Source of the DNA: Muscardinus avellanarius
Lineage: Eukaryota; Chordata; Mammalia; Rodentia; Gliridae
Assembly (NCBI GenBank): GCA_963383645.1
Contig: OY726565.1
Location: 30,550,534-30,614,533, forward strand
DNA length: 64,000 bases
Reading direction: 5' to 3'
Shown here: positions 44,731-56,959 of the stretch, one piece after another
Layout: the number at the start of each line of letters is the position of its first letter
Position numbering within the stretch: position 1 is the first letter of the stretch
Notes under the pieces: model-generated
The model's database searches: none
Told to the model about the DNA's origin: nothing
What the model saw: the letters and a program-made list of their open reading frames with translations, nothing else
Translations under genes and position numbers: made by a program

Positions 44731-44965
44731 TAAATTACTCAGTGGTACAGCCAGGCGTGGTCGTGCAGGCTTGTAATCTCCGTGCTTGGGAAGCTGAGAC
44801 AGGAGGATCACACAGGTTCGAAGCCAGCCTCAGCTACTTTGTGAGGCTCTCAGCAACTTAGTGAGACCCTGTCTCCAAATAAAGTATAAAATAGGGCTAG
44901 GGGTATAGTCTGGAGGTAGAAAGCCCCTGGGTTCCACCCCCCCTCCACCTCAGTACCACCAAAAA

Positions 44966-45008
<43 letters not shown>

Positions 45009-45021
45009 ATTACTCAGTGGT
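44731..45021 (+). mobile_element. B1-dID SINE with 16-bp target-site duplication
   Basis: TAAATTACTCAGTGGT at 44731-44746 and 45006-45021; (AAAT)n tail at 44964-45009. Confidence 0.95.
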
Positions 45022-45113
45022 GACTGGCAAGGCAGTGCTAATATATTTTATTTTCTGTTTGAGTGTCCTTTTTGATGGGTCACACCATAGCCATATAACA
45101 GAATCTTGAAACT

Positions 45114-45333
45114 TGTGTGTGTATATGTGTGTATGTATGTGTTTATGGGGATTGAACCCAGGGAATTTAATCTCTGAGCTACACCCCCAACCCTGTTTTA
45201 TTTTTTATTTTGACTCAGGGTCTTACTAAGTTTTAGAGGGCCTAAGTTGCTGAGGCTGGCTATGAACTTGTCATCCTTCTGTTTCAGCCTTCCAAGTACT
45301 GGGATTACAATTGAGTGCCACCATGCCCAGCTG
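45114..45333 (-). mobile_element. B1-dID SINE with GT/TATG head
   Basis: TGGGGATTGAACCCAGGGAA to GAGTGCCACCATGCCCAGC. Confidence 0.88.
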
Positions 45334-45787
45334 AATGTTGAAACTCTTAAGCAGCATTTAAATATTCCTTTGCTCACAACAAAATCATATCAACATCATA
45401 GTATTAGCTTGTTTCTGATGATAAAAATAACATTTTAATTAAATGTTATTTAATTAAATTAAGGTATAAAAATCAAAACATAAAACATACCAGGTTATTT
45501 TTTCCTCTAATGGGAATAACCATTGATTTTTTTATATTACTCCCTAATCACCACATACCTATTTTCACGTACCATATAATGAGTATTTTGTCATGTCTAT
45601 CTTACTACCTTTCTTATTGAAGTTTTAAAATATATATTTAATGAAGTAGCATATTAAGGAGAATAAATCAACTTCTTATAGAAAGATGAAGATGCTCAAC
45701 TGTATTTTTTTAATGAGCAAAGGGATAATTTACAGAAGAGATAGCTAGAAGCAAATTCAGTTCTTAAGGCCCTGCTCATGTATTGCT
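45334..45787. other. AT-rich unique sequence, nothing recognised
   Basis: No recognisable element. Confidence 0.4.
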
Positions 45788-46440
45788 TTTTTTTTTTAAA
45801 TTTTTTATTGGTACATTGTAGTCATACATCTTAGTGGAGTACAAGATGGTAGAGCCGCCATACATGCACACATCACTCCTTTAGCCCTTCCCCAATTCCC
45901 ATTTCCTCCCTCCTCATTTCCTCTCATATTTGGCTTGGTGATTGACTATGATAAATTTGTGAATGTACATCATACACATTAGGCTATTTCCCTCTTCCCC
46001 CCTCCCTTCACCCTCAGTTTGGTTGCCTTATTTCCTGATCTATGGTTTATCCTTCTTTATCTAGAGTTCCTCCTATGACCCTTTTTTCCCCTAGCTTCTG
46101 CATATTAGGGAGAGCATCTGATTTTTTTGTGTGTGTGTGACTGACTAATTTCACGTAGCATAATGTTTTCTAGTTCCATACATTTTCCTGTAAATGACAT
46201 AAGTTTGTTCTTTTTAATGGCTGAGTAAAATTCCATTGTATACAGATTTCAAAGTTTTATAATCCATTCATCTGTTGATAGACATCTTGGCTGGTTCTAT
46301 AGTTTGTCAATTGTGAATTGTGTGGCTATAAACATAGATCCGCATGCATTAGTTTGATTTCCATTCTTTTGGGTAGATACCCAGAAGTGGTATTGCTGGG
46401 TCATGTGGTAGTTTTATTCCCATTCTTCTGAGGATCCTCC
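45788..46440 (-). mobile_element. 5'-truncated L1
   Basis: TTATTGGTACATTGTAGTCA (terminus), C-rich 3'UTR, CATAATGTTTTCTAGTTCC, GGGTAGATACCCAGAAGTGG (ORF2 end, the LLGIYP codons). Confidence 0.9.
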
Positions 46441-46539
46441 CTGCTGGCTTAGTGGTTAAGATTTGGTATTCTCTCTTGGCTTTCTTTGGAGAAGGTAATA
46501 GCGTACACACTCTCCTCAGAGATCTATGTGGAACAGAGG

Positions 46540-46755
46540 GAGAGTCCAGGCTTTGGATTCAGGTTGACTGACTGCTGGCTCCATCATTCACGTGCTGGTG
46601 TTAGACAACCACCTACCTAATTTCTCACAACCCTAGATTTCTGTCTTTAAAATGGGTGGACAGTCTCTACCATTCAGGGTTGCTGTAGGAGTGAAGACAA
46701 CAAATACAACTCAAGTGCCTGGCCCACTGTCTGGATCTGTTAGACACAGGATAAA
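46540..46755 (+). repeat. MIR-type ancient SINE
   Basis: GATTCAGGTTGACTGACTGC, CTTTAAAATGGGTGGACAG and AAGTGCCTGGCCCACTGTC follow MIR order. Confidence 0.65.
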
Positions 46756-47129
46756 TGACAGAAGAAACCTAAGGCCATATGATTATAGGATGTGAGCATA
46801 TATTATGGAAAGCATGATATAGCCATAATAAGCTAAGTTTTGTAAAAATATTTATTTGCATCATTTATCTTTTTTCCTTCCCCTTGAAATATATATTATT
46901 GCCAAAAGTGGAATGGAAAATGATTAGAAATTGTTCCTGCCTCGAAGGTGCTCTTGATTGTAGCAGGCCCTGTACAATGCTCACTGCATCTCAGAGACCC
47001 TTCCTGCAGTTTAACTGGCTGTTTGACTGTCTGGGTTAGGTATGGAGATTCCCAAAATGACCTCTAAAGAACATCCACAATCCAGGGTAGTATCTAGATT
47101 GCTGAGATCCAGTTCAGAAAAATTAAAAT
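46756..47129. other. Unique sequence, nothing recognised
   Basis: No recognisable element or exon. Confidence 0.4.
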
Positions 47130-47325
47130 ATTTTGTTTTAGCCAGCTTTTTGTGGCTGTGATCAAAATACTTGACAGTAGCAATGTAGAGGAGGAAAGGT
47201 TTATTTGGTTTCAGAGTTTCTGCCCTGAAAACCATAAGCCAAATAAACTGGCTCAAGGTAAAACCCATAGCAGCAGGGCATGTCATGGAGAAAAACCACT
47301 CCGAACTCATGATGGCCAGAATGAG

Positions 47326-47418
<93 letters not shown>

Positions 47419-47540
47419 AAGAGACAGAGAGATGCAGCCAGGTACAGATATGGTTCTCAAGTGCATATTCCCAGTGGCCCACCTACTCCATCTATGCCTA
47501 CCTCTGAACCTTGTTGCACTATTAGGAACATGTTTTCAAC
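47130..47540 (+). repeat. Old interspersed repeat, family not assigned, with internal microsatellite
   Basis: TTTGTGGCTGTGATCAAAAT, GGAAAGGTTTATTTGG and GGCATGTCATGGAG resemble a repeat common in rodents and other mammals, similar in order to 37411-37775. A (GA)n(GACA)n tract interrupts it. Confidence 0.45.
47329..47416. repeat. (GA)n(GACA)n microsatellite
   Basis: (GA)n at 47335-47362 then (GACA)n to about 47416. Confidence 0.97.
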
Positions 47541-47970
47541 ACACAAGCTCTTTTTGGGAAGTGTGGGGGTTTCCAAATCCAAATTATAATACTTTTTACT
47601 ATCCTTTTGAAAAAATTCAGGATGAAAATAGCTTTACTGAGCCCTATTGTGGGCTGAGGGTTTAAGTTTTGAAAATTAATTATTATTCTTTAAATATAAA
47701 GATTAATTATTCTTTAAACATAAAAATTAAGTTTAAAAGACATTTCTTTTAGATGTGATAGAAGGTTAATATCTGAGTGTGTGTGGAAAGGCAACTTTGA
47801 GAGCACCTTTTAATGTATATTTTCAACTAAGGCTGAGAAGTTAGAGGAATCCAATCATGTCTGATATAGGAAGAATTAGACATATAGAAACATTCCAAAT
47901 AAAAATATAGGGTCATGATAAATGTCATAATATATTCAAATATGTTATTAAGCAAGTTAGGATATCTCTT
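47541..47970. other. AT-rich unique sequence, nothing recognised
   Basis: A short local repeat (ATTAATTATTCTTTAAA) at 47674-47717; nothing else seen. Confidence 0.4.
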
Positions 47971-47971
47971 G

Positions 47972-48108
47972 GCAGGTGGGGTGGTTCATGTCTATAATCC
48001 CATAATCCCAGTCTTTGGGAGGCAGAGATAGGAAAATCGCAAGTTCAAGGACAGCCTAGCAATTTAGTGAGACACCCCTTCCCTAGGTTCAATTCCCAGC
48101 ACCACAAA
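47972..48108 (+). mobile_element. B1-dID SINE, internally deleted
   Basis: GGCAGGTGGGGTGGTTCATG to GGTTCAATTCCCAGCACCAC; the A-rich link and much of the ID half are missing. Confidence 0.8.
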
Positions 48109-48114
48109 AAAAGT

Positions 48115-48990
48115 AAAAAGAAAAAAAGAAACAGGATATCTCCCAGGAAATAATACTCCATCAGGTCTTGAAGGATGAGTAGAGGTTCACCAGGAAGAAA
48201 AACAGCCTTCCAGACCCAGAAAATTGTGTATGCCAGACACAGAGCATGCAATGTAATGCTCTTCAGAGATGCAAAGTAGCTGTGGACTGTGGAGGGCATA
48301 AGGAAGGAGGGTGGAGAGTGAGCTTGGAGCCACTGTACCAGAACTAAGTTTGAATTTTTGAAAAAACAGCATTTTTATATCTATTCCAGAGAAATTTTGA
48401 GAATGTTATATAATGAGCAAAAGTAGAAAGAAGAGCAGAGCCAGTCAATATAAAATAATCATTTCTATAACACAGAAACGACACTCAAACATGCCGTTGC
48501 TGAGACTTGATCATTTTTAGGAGAGTGAACAGTGCCTATTCCAGGCACCTAGCTGGAAAATGCTTCAAAGCAGAGTTAACTCTGCCACCCATATCCGAAA
48601 TGCATCAGCATAATAAGTAACTTGATCTGCAGACACAGCTGAACCATTTGCCCTCCCTCTTCCCACAATGTGTCCAAATCCACTATCCCATGACCACTGA
48701 TGCCCCTACAGCCTTCGTGAATCTCTGCTGATTTGGGTGAAGGTGTCTTTGCTGAGATAAGTTTATGGAAATGGCAAAGTAATACATATATATTAATGAA
48801 GTAAGCATATACAAATACACATACATATTTACAGATGCTTCTCTTTAAAAATTAGGACAGTGATAGGAGATGGTAAAGAATCAGGCAAGAAATAAGTAAA
48901 TAGAAAATTTGAAAGAATAAGGCTTACGCTGTTTTTATTTCATTATTTTCTCCCTATTTCCTGATTTTTCCCTTCACTGTAAGCACTAGA
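48115..48990. other. Unique sequence, nothing recognised
   Basis: No recognisable element or exon. Confidence 0.4.
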
Positions 48991-49125
48991 TGGCGGGTCA
49001 GAAAACCAGAATTCTAGACCTAGCCTTGTCACTTTCCACTCATCTGCCTCGACTCAGACAAGTCCCTTTACTGTTCCGGCCTTCAGTTCTCTCAAATGAA
49101 AGGATTTTCAGATGGGCTCCACAGG
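48991..49125 (+). repeat. MIR-type ancient SINE
   Basis: AGAATTCTAGACCTAGCCTTG, GACAAGTCCCTTTACTG and TTCTCTCAAATGAAAGG follow MIR order. Confidence 0.65.
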
Positions 49126-49984
49126 ACATAGCAGAGCTGCTTCAGGGGCACCTCTGGAAGATGAAGGGAGGCCTTCTGCCAGCCTTTCCCCTTCAAAGGA
49201 GCAGCTCTGCTTTTATTTATATTATAGGTTGAAGCTGTAACAAGAGGTTTTTTTTGACAAAAAGGATCCTATACTTATTACAAGTATGAAAATCACAGAA
49301 CTGGATGTCTCATAAGGGCCTGTCTGGCTCAGAAATGATTTCCATGTCTGTGCAATGGACTTAACAAAGGTTCCTTTGCTTCGGTTGTTGCAGGTAAAGA
49401 AGACATTTTATACATAACAGAGTATATAGAACATAGGGAGCATCCCTCTCCCCTCCCAACAGGTCCCTTTAAAATAAGTCTGCATTTCTTACAATCTTTG
49501 AGTGTAAAATGATGGCCTGAAAATTGCCCTATCCATCTGCCTTAGACCAACAAGACTATAATAAAGGTCTTAGACTTTTACTTTGTAAATGTTTAATATA
49601 TTTTTATTTCTACTTTTTGTACATTGATTTTTTTCTCCTACAACTGAAAGTTTTCTTTTTATATCAGACTTTCAAGATAATTATAACAATGCATTCATTT
49701 ATGAAAGTTAATGTATTGGTATCTTCCAGGCTTGCCAGCTCATGGGAAAGTGACATCAGTGTCCACTCTTTAACCTTGCCCTCTGTAACCTGCTTGGAGC
49801 TGCTGTTGATATTAGCAAGGAGTAATTCCACCCTGCCTCCATCTCTTCGCCAAATGAATTCCTTTCAGGTAAGAAATACTCTTTATGAGGGTATGATATC
49901 TCACTTTTACTTGTAATTGTTTTTTCAAGGATCTGTCTTTCATAGTTATTAGACTATGGAAACCCAGACTCAAATGGTAGTAGT
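49126..49984. other. Unique sequence, nothing recognised
   Basis: Open frame at 49524-49916 has no recognisable homology and ordinary AT-rich composition; not taken as a gene. Confidence 0.4.
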
Positions 49985-50190
49985 AAGCTAGATATGGTGA
50001 CACACGCTTATAAATCGCAGTACTTGGGAGGTTGAGACAGGAGAATCACAGGTATACAGCCAGCCTCAGCAACTTAATGAGGCCCTTCACAACCAAGTGA
50101 GAACGTGGTTCAAAGTAAAATAATAAAATAGGGCTGGGGGTATAGCTCAGAGGTTGAATGCCCCTGGGCTCCATCCCCAGTAACCCCCCC
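49985..50190 (+). mobile_element. B1-dID SINE
   Basis: AGCTAGATATGGTGACACAC to GGGCTCCATCCCCAGTAACC, followed by a C/A-rich tail. The ID half (GGGGGTATAGCTCAGAGG) is well preserved. Confidence 0.9.
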
Positions 50191-50219
50191 ACCCCCACCC
50201 ACACACAGAATAGTAGCAA

Positions 50220-51150
50220 CATCCATAATGCTTGTGTTGTCTTGTCACTTATTAAGTAAATGAACAAGTACAGGCTCAGAACTGCGTGGAGAATTGCCTA
50301 GCAGCGGCAGCAGCAGCAGAAATTATAACACTGCAACTCTAGGCTTGGTCTCTGATCCTCCATCTTTCCACCTCTGAGAGAAATAGCAAGAAGATCTTGC
50401 AGAAGTGCTGGTGACTGCCATTACTAGGGGCTTTGCTAGTGTTAGCTTGAAGTCAAATTGCCAAATGGATTCTTAACCTGGATGGTATCCTCCCTACCCA
50501 CAGCACCATCTCCCCTTCTCTCCTCAGTCCTTCCCTTAGCACTTCTCCACTCCCTGGGTACTTAATTGTACTTAATTGTGCTCCTGGTACAACTCAGGGC
50601 TGCCGATGTACACTGATTGGCAGGGTGATCACTCCCTCCCTAGTAGCCAGGTAATTGTCAGGAGAGTTGACAGTGAGAACTGAGATGTTCATTATTGGCT
50701 TAAGTTGCAACCCTCTAGGTACTGAGTGTAACTGAACACATCTGTGACTCATGACAATGGAAAATTACTCACAAGTCCTCCAATGCTGGCAGAAAGGCCA
50801 TGTACATTGCTGAAAAATGGGTAAATGTGGGTTGGTCCTGCTTCTGGAGAGTTGGTGGTATATCCTAAGGTAACTGCAGGAGAGGCATATATTACTTGGC
50901 ACCTCTCTGTTATGTGGTAAAACAATATATGTAAAATTTCCTATGAATTGCACTCATGGAACTAAAAAATAACTGCTCCAGTCGAATTTACATCCCTATT
51001 GTTTTGGAAATTTGTTTCATTCCTTATCTCTGACTTCCCTCCTGTTTCTGAGCCTTAAGCACCAATAAAAGGTTCAGTCTTTGGCCATTGTGTGCCTGTT
51101 TGTATTTGTTGTGACTCCACCAACTTTAAAGAAATTTGAAAGTACACCTT
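50220..51150. other. Unique sequence, nothing recognised
   Basis: No recognisable element; a (GCA/GCG)n-like run at 50302-50320. Confidence 0.4.
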
Positions 51151-51154
51151 TCAT

Positions 51155-51260
51155 GGTGGAGGAGAAATCTGAGATCCAGAGAGATAGAGTGAGTTGGCCA
51201 CAGAATAGCCAGTGTAGGTTAGCGACCAAATTGGACTTGCCAGGCCTATGCCAGAGCTGC
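51155..51260 (+). repeat. Possible MIR-type fragment
   Basis: GGAGAAATCTGAGATCCAGAG..GAGTTGGCCACAGAATAGCC resembles the MIR core; decayed. Confidence 0.4.
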
Positions 51261-51299
51261 TCCAGTGCCACCTACTGCAGTGCTCGCTCAAGGCTTGAG

Positions 51300-52800
51300 A
51301 GTAGAGTGTTGAGTGCTGGGTGGAGGTAGGTCTTATCTGCTGGGTATGTCCATCCTCTCACCCTTATTTTGCAGAATTTTATAATTTTTTATTTGTGTAT
51401 TTTCTTGAAAAAGAAATGACTTAAATTGCTATAATATCAATCTCTGTTTCTTCTGAGTTTTATTCAATGAATTGAGTATTGACAAACACAAAAGTTTATA
51501 TAAGGCCACAGACTTTAATAGGAGATAGAAGAAACTTAGTGGTTATTTTGGTGGAGCGAAGCTGGAAGATAATTATTTTTTATTTCCTTCCCTCTCCCGT
51601 GTACTGTTTGAAAGTTTTATACCATGGGTGAGCAAACAGCAAGAGAGATGACTCTGACTTCTACAATTTTATGGCTTATTAGGGGAGACAGGATAGTCTT
51701 CCATGTGTGATATAAATTGAGAATTTTATTACCTAGTAATCTCAACACAAATCTTAGAGAGATTAAAGGTAAAATTGTAAACTGAGTGTGAAGGATTTGA
51801 GAGGAAGACCAATCTGTATTTCTTCTTCACAAGACAGGGGAATCTTACCCCATTTAAGGATTTTATCTCAGTCTTGTGTAAACTCCAGTGCATGAAAGCC
51901 TGGCCTGCTCCCTGTGCTCTCGGCATCTTTAAGCAGAGGGCCTCGCAGAGCGGCCTGGACGTTAATTGCTCAATGTCCACCTTCTTAGTGGTTGCACTTC
52001 ATCTGATTTTAGGCCATTTGTTGAATGTTACTGACAGGAGCTTTCCTGGCTTCAGCAGTACAGAGAAACTTGGCAGAATCTTATGAACAATGTCTGCTGG
52101 ATTCTGTCTCTGCTGCTATCCCTGGAAAGATGTAGCCTTATCAGAAACGCTCTGGGAGTTAGCTTTCCCTTGCAGGTCTTTGCTCCAGATAATGGATCAG
52201 TTAAAATGGGAAAGGTGTCTGTCAGGATTAGAAAGAGATGCTCTGCCTTTTCATCTGTGTAACACCTACTTAATCATTTATTAGAATTGCAAGGAGCGGA
52301 GCTGCTAATTTGCCTGTATTTGAGATTTATTATTTTAATTGGAAGCTCACCTCCATGCACAGCTTTTTAAGAGCTATTTTGGCAAGAGCTGTGAGTATAG
52401 AATGACACTTGTTACAGATACCATCTTCCCATTTCCAGCGCTCCTCCTTTCCAGGCTGAGGCTGTCACTGTGGGCAATACTGCTTTTTCTGTAAAGCTTT
52501 TATTTTAGGATTCCAATGCCATTCCTGCTTGACTTGTTATCACTGCCAATTCCCAAAGGAAAGCATTTATCTTATTAATGAGAGCTATTAACATATATGA
52601 AATTTTGCCTCCTCAAATCACACTGTAACATTTCTCTGAAGCCCACAGGGATATTTTTTGGTGGAGGTATCATAATTTTAGCTTTCACTCTGTTACAATG
52701 CCATAATATCCCTAGAGTGGTTATCAGTAAGCAGAATATAGGATTTAGTTGAGAATCACTGACCTGTCGCTGAGCACATATATACTGTAGCTGTTGCAGT
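51300..52800. other. Unique stretch, nothing recognised
   Basis: About 1.5 kb without repeats. The part at 52260-52420 has few signs of repeat origin and several TAATT cores. Confidence 0.4.
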
Positions 52801-52804
52801 CCCA

Positions 52805-53310
52805 AGAAGAGGCATGGGCTTATCATTCCTATGTCACTCCTTACTTAAAATTCTTCCATGGCTTCCTATCACAACGAAAATAACATCCAAACTACTCTCC
52901 TGGCCTGTAAGGCTGGGCACGTCTGGTCCTGCCTCCTTTGACCTCATCTCTCTCCATCTTATTCACTGGGCTGCCATCTCTCTGTTTACCCCAATTTCCC
53001 TTTGCAGCTTCCCACAGCTGCTTCTGGCCATCCTGCATGTGCACTGACTCCTTTCTGCCACTCAGAGACTGCTCTGCACCTGATCTCTTCATGGCTGGGT
53101 TTTTCTTGGCTTTCAGACTTCAGTTCAAGGGTCTCCTCCCCTGTGAGGCCTAATCTAACTCCCCCACTAAGTCGCCTTCACCTCATCTTTATAACCTCAG
53201 TTGGGTTTTACTTCTTAGTACTTTCACTATTTGAACGGAATGTGTTCATTTATTTGTTTGTCTTTTTCCTCTACTGAAATGTGTCTTAAGTGAGAACAGA
53301 GGGAATGTCT
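52805..53310 (+). repeat. L2 LINE 3' fragment
   Basis: AAATTCTTCCATGGCTTCCT, TAAGGCTGGGCACGTCTGG, TTCAAGGGTCTCCTCCCCTGTGAGGCC and TTCATTTATTTGTTTG follow the L2 3' consensus order in sense. Confidence 0.75.
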
Positions 53311-53312
53311 GT

Positions 53313-53501
53313 GAACACAGGGACATTCTACCTTTCAGCTATACACCAGTCCTAACATATATAATCTTTTTTTCTGAAACAAGTCTCACAAAGTTGTGGA
53401 GAGCCTCTCTTAAGTTGCTGGGGCTGGCTCTGAACTTGCCATCCTCCTATCTCAGCCTCTCAAGTACTGGGATTATAGACATGTGCCCTCACATCTGGCT
53501 T
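53313..53501 (-). mobile_element. B1-dID SINE, old
   Basis: ACACAGGGACATTCTACCTT to ATGTGCCCTCACATCTGGC. Confidence 0.8.
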
Positions 53502-53514
53502 ATTTTTATTTATT

Positions 53515-53590
53515 ATTGCATCAACAGCACTTAGAGTGGTGCTTAGATGTAGGAAGCAGTTAATAAATACTAAGTGGCTGACTGGATGTG
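53515..53590 (+). repeat. L2 or MIR 3' end
   Basis: GCACTTAGAGTGGTGCTTAG..AGTTAATAAATACTAAGTGG matches the shared tail pattern of these old families; probably the continuation of 52805-53310. Confidence 0.55.
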
Positions 53591-53599
53591 CAAGTAAAA

Positions 53600-54480
53600 T
53601 ATAAATTGGCATGGCCATGAGACACTCTAAACTCCAAAAAGACTGAGTTAAAGGGAAGCAGAAGCATGAGTAATATAAATGCAGGGACAGAAGCAGCAGC
53701 CCTTTCTCTGCTGGGATGGGGCTGGAGTAAAGTCAGGTCTGGATTTGAAATTTTTCAATGATGTTGTGCACAGATGGGTATCGGCATTGAAATTATATCC
53801 TAGGGTTGTATGGAAAATGAGAAACACATGAAGAAGAATTTAATCTGGCAGGATTCAGACCAGCAGAGCGCCTAGTATACAGGGCTGGGCTCCTGTGGGC
53901 CCTGCAGACCACAGCAGGGGACATGGGAATGGTAGCCAAGCTTTGGTGCCAGAAACTAAGGCAGAGGGCTTTCAGAGGGCTCGTGTAGAGTGGGCAGGTT
54001 ACTACCTCGTGCTGCCACTGCAGCTTCTAGTTTATCCACTCTGTGTGCTTCGGAATTCAGGGGTGAAATGGCACAAGGATAGGCCGCACCAGCTTTTAAC
54101 CTGAAGTTGTGTGACAGCACCTTTGAATCTGGTAGGTGAGTCTATCTGGGAGGTAGAACTTCAAGAGAAGCCAGTTCGGACGTAGGTCTAAGCAAGAGCT
54201 GCCGCTAATCATGTTAACTGCATTTTGCTTAGAACCCTAGCCTGTTACAGTTAGAAGGACTGACTTACAGATAGGGAGACACACCTAGGAAGTTTAAGTA
54301 ACTATAGAGACTAAAAATGAATTTTTATTTGTAGTGCTTTTTCTGATACAGAGGGTGCTGACTTCTCTCCAGGTAGAGAGATTTTTCTGTACTAGCATTT
54401 CTCTGTTCCCTCAGACACAAGTTCCTTAGGACATTATTAAATGTTACAAAGATAGATATTAATCAGTAGATTATACTAGT
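53600..54480. other. Unique sequence, nothing recognised
   Basis: No recognisable element or exon. Confidence 0.4.
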
Positions 54481-54483
54481 GAC

Positions 54484-54750
54484 ATTATAATAACTAACAT
54501 TTATTGAATGCTTTCTATATTCCAGGCTCTTTTCTCAATAATTTGCACTTATTAGCTCATTTTATTTTCAAAAATTTATTTCAATTTTCATGAGGAAGGG
54601 ATATCATTATTCCCCTTCTACAAGTGTAGAAACTGAGCCAGAGGGATGGATTTGCCCAAACTCATACAACTATTGAATGAAAGAACATGGAGTAGACAAC
54701 TTGGCTTCAGAACTCCTTGTTTTTAACTACTAGATAATATTGCCTCTTTT
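54484..54750 (+). repeat. MIR, nearly full length
   Basis: AACTAACATTTATTGAATGC, AGGCTCTTTTCTCAATAATT, AGAAACTGAGCCAGAGG and GAACTCCTTGTTTTTAACTAC follow the MIR consensus from end to end. Confidence 0.85.
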
Positions 54751-56695
54751 AAAACATTTAATTAAGCACAGTTATATATATATATTTTTTATCACAAGAC
54801 TTTTTAGGGCCTTTCATGCACTTCAAGGGCAGTGTGACCCTATTTCTTGAGGAATACAGGAAATATTTCCTAAGTGTACTTAGCATCAGGGAAATTTTTC
54901 CTTGGGATGTTTTATGGAATTACTATTTGCAGAACCCAGATGGGGAGACATTGTCCTCACCTACCTCTGTACAGAGATAACCAACACAGAGTGCTCTTCT
55001 GACTTCCCGAGCAGCAGTCTTGCTCATTTCTGCATTTGCAGAGGCCATTTTTCATGAGGATACTAATTTTTCCTTTAGTGACTATATGGTTCTACTGGTC
55101 AGGGCCACCTTGGTCAGAAGAGTACAATAGGAAAGTGGTCTCTCAAGCATTCCTTGGTACACTCAGAATCAGGCCAGAGATCCAGAGCCCACACTTGTCC
55201 CAATTCTATTTCAGCTGAGTCTCTTCCACCTAAACACTGTGTACCTAAGTGGTTACATGGCAGAGGCTCTTCTAATAGATTGAACCATCTGGTTAAACTC
55301 TGCCTCCCTCCTGATTTACAGCTTGATTCTTACTGAGAAAGCTCATAGGACTCTTCCTTGGAATTCATGCTTAATGCAAGATACAGAGTGTTCCACAGCC
55401 TCAGTCCCTGAGCCCAGGAAACCCTTTTTATTCGTCTGCACACCTTACCTCATTAACTTCAGCTCTATCCAGCTGCTCCAGGCCATCCAAATGGTGGAAA
55501 TGGAGTTTTCAAGCATAGAGCCCCAGAACTAGAACTTTTTTCCCCCAAGTAGATTGCTGAATTTTGCAGTATTTGGAATGTTTTCACAGGCATTTGCCTT
55601 TTTAAAATCTTCACATTAATTTTCATTTTAAATGTAAAGATAGGAAGTAATAGTAGCAAGTTTATAAAACTCCCTATATTCAGGACCATGTTTTAAACTT
55701 AAATCTTATGATTTTGTCTATTCTTTATTCTATATCATGATCAGAAAAAAAATGCAAATGGACCTCTTTGATAGTCCTGGGCCTTGTACATCTTATTTTT
55801 ACCATCAGGCAGTAATATTACCTCTTTTGTTAATATCCTTTAGAGAACTACAGCCCTCAAACATGGGAGCAGTGTGAGTATCATCCTCAGGCTTTGTAGA
55901 TCCCAGCAAGTAAGCTTTCCTTTGTTAAGTTGGTTTTATGAATATGCTGGTAGTTCAATAATATGGTGAAAACTTAGGAAAGAAGAAACAAAATGCTTTG
56001 TAGATCATTAGGGGTGACTAGGGAAATTTCCTTCACTGGATAGATTTAAAACTATACAATGTTCAGTGGGGAAGGTGAAGGAGTTGAAAATTCTAGAAAT
56101 GAAATCTAGAACCGTGTTACTAGCATATAGTTTGATTTTAATGTTAAGAATCCAGTGATACTTAAATTCATCTTTTCCATGATGTAAAAATGATATATTG
56201 TACTACAGTTACCCAGAAATTTATTAATTTAGAAATATTTCTCTCATTCAGCTACTTTTTCACTGCCATTAATACTTGTATCAAGGGAAGAAGAAAACAA
56301 AATAAGATGTGTAAACTTGGTTTGGTCTTTTTGCCATTTGTTCTTGTCTCAGCTGAAAAGTTTTGTAGTATTGAGGTTTAAAGTAGTAGTTTAAGCTTAA
56401 GAACTTTGAACGCTGTATGTATGTGTGTATACACACACATGTGCACATGCATATATTATGTAGAAATAAGTACATAGAGGCCTGGGAGTTTTATAGATGA
56501 GTAGCTACATAGGCTAAAGTAAAGGAAATGAAGTTTTATCTCTGTCCTTTTTAGTCTATCTAATGATAGATATTGAACTACATAAATGACCATCAGCTCA
56601 TTTTATGTCATGCTCATCTGTAGGTAAATTATAACCATTATTATTTTAAAATAACATTTTCCCCAACTACAAAAGTTAATTTTCTACATAATAAA
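54751..56695. other. Unique stretch, nothing recognised
   Basis: About 1.9 kb without named elements; short AT runs near 54773 and CA/TG runs near 56420-56450. Confidence 0.45.
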
Positions 56696-56701
56696 AATTT
56701 G

Positions 56702-56906
56702 GAAGCCGGGCATGGTGGTACATGCTTGTAATACCCGCGCTTGGGAGGCTGAGACAGGAGGATTGCACAGGTTCAAAGCCAGCCTCAGCTACTTAGTGAG
56801 GCTCTCAGCAACTTAGTGAGACCCTGTTTCCAAATAAAGTATAAAATAGGTCTGAGAGTATAGCCCAGAAGTAGAAAAGCCTCTGGGGTTCTATCCCCAG
56901 TACCAT

Positions 56907-56947
<41 letters not shown>
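56702..56947 (+). mobile_element. B1-dID SINE with 36-base A tail
   Basis: AGCCGGGCATGGTGGTACAT to TATCCCCAGTACCATC then an uninterrupted A-run at 56909-56945. The long pure tail suggests youth. Confidence 0.93.
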
Positions 56948-56959
56948 AAAATACAGAAA

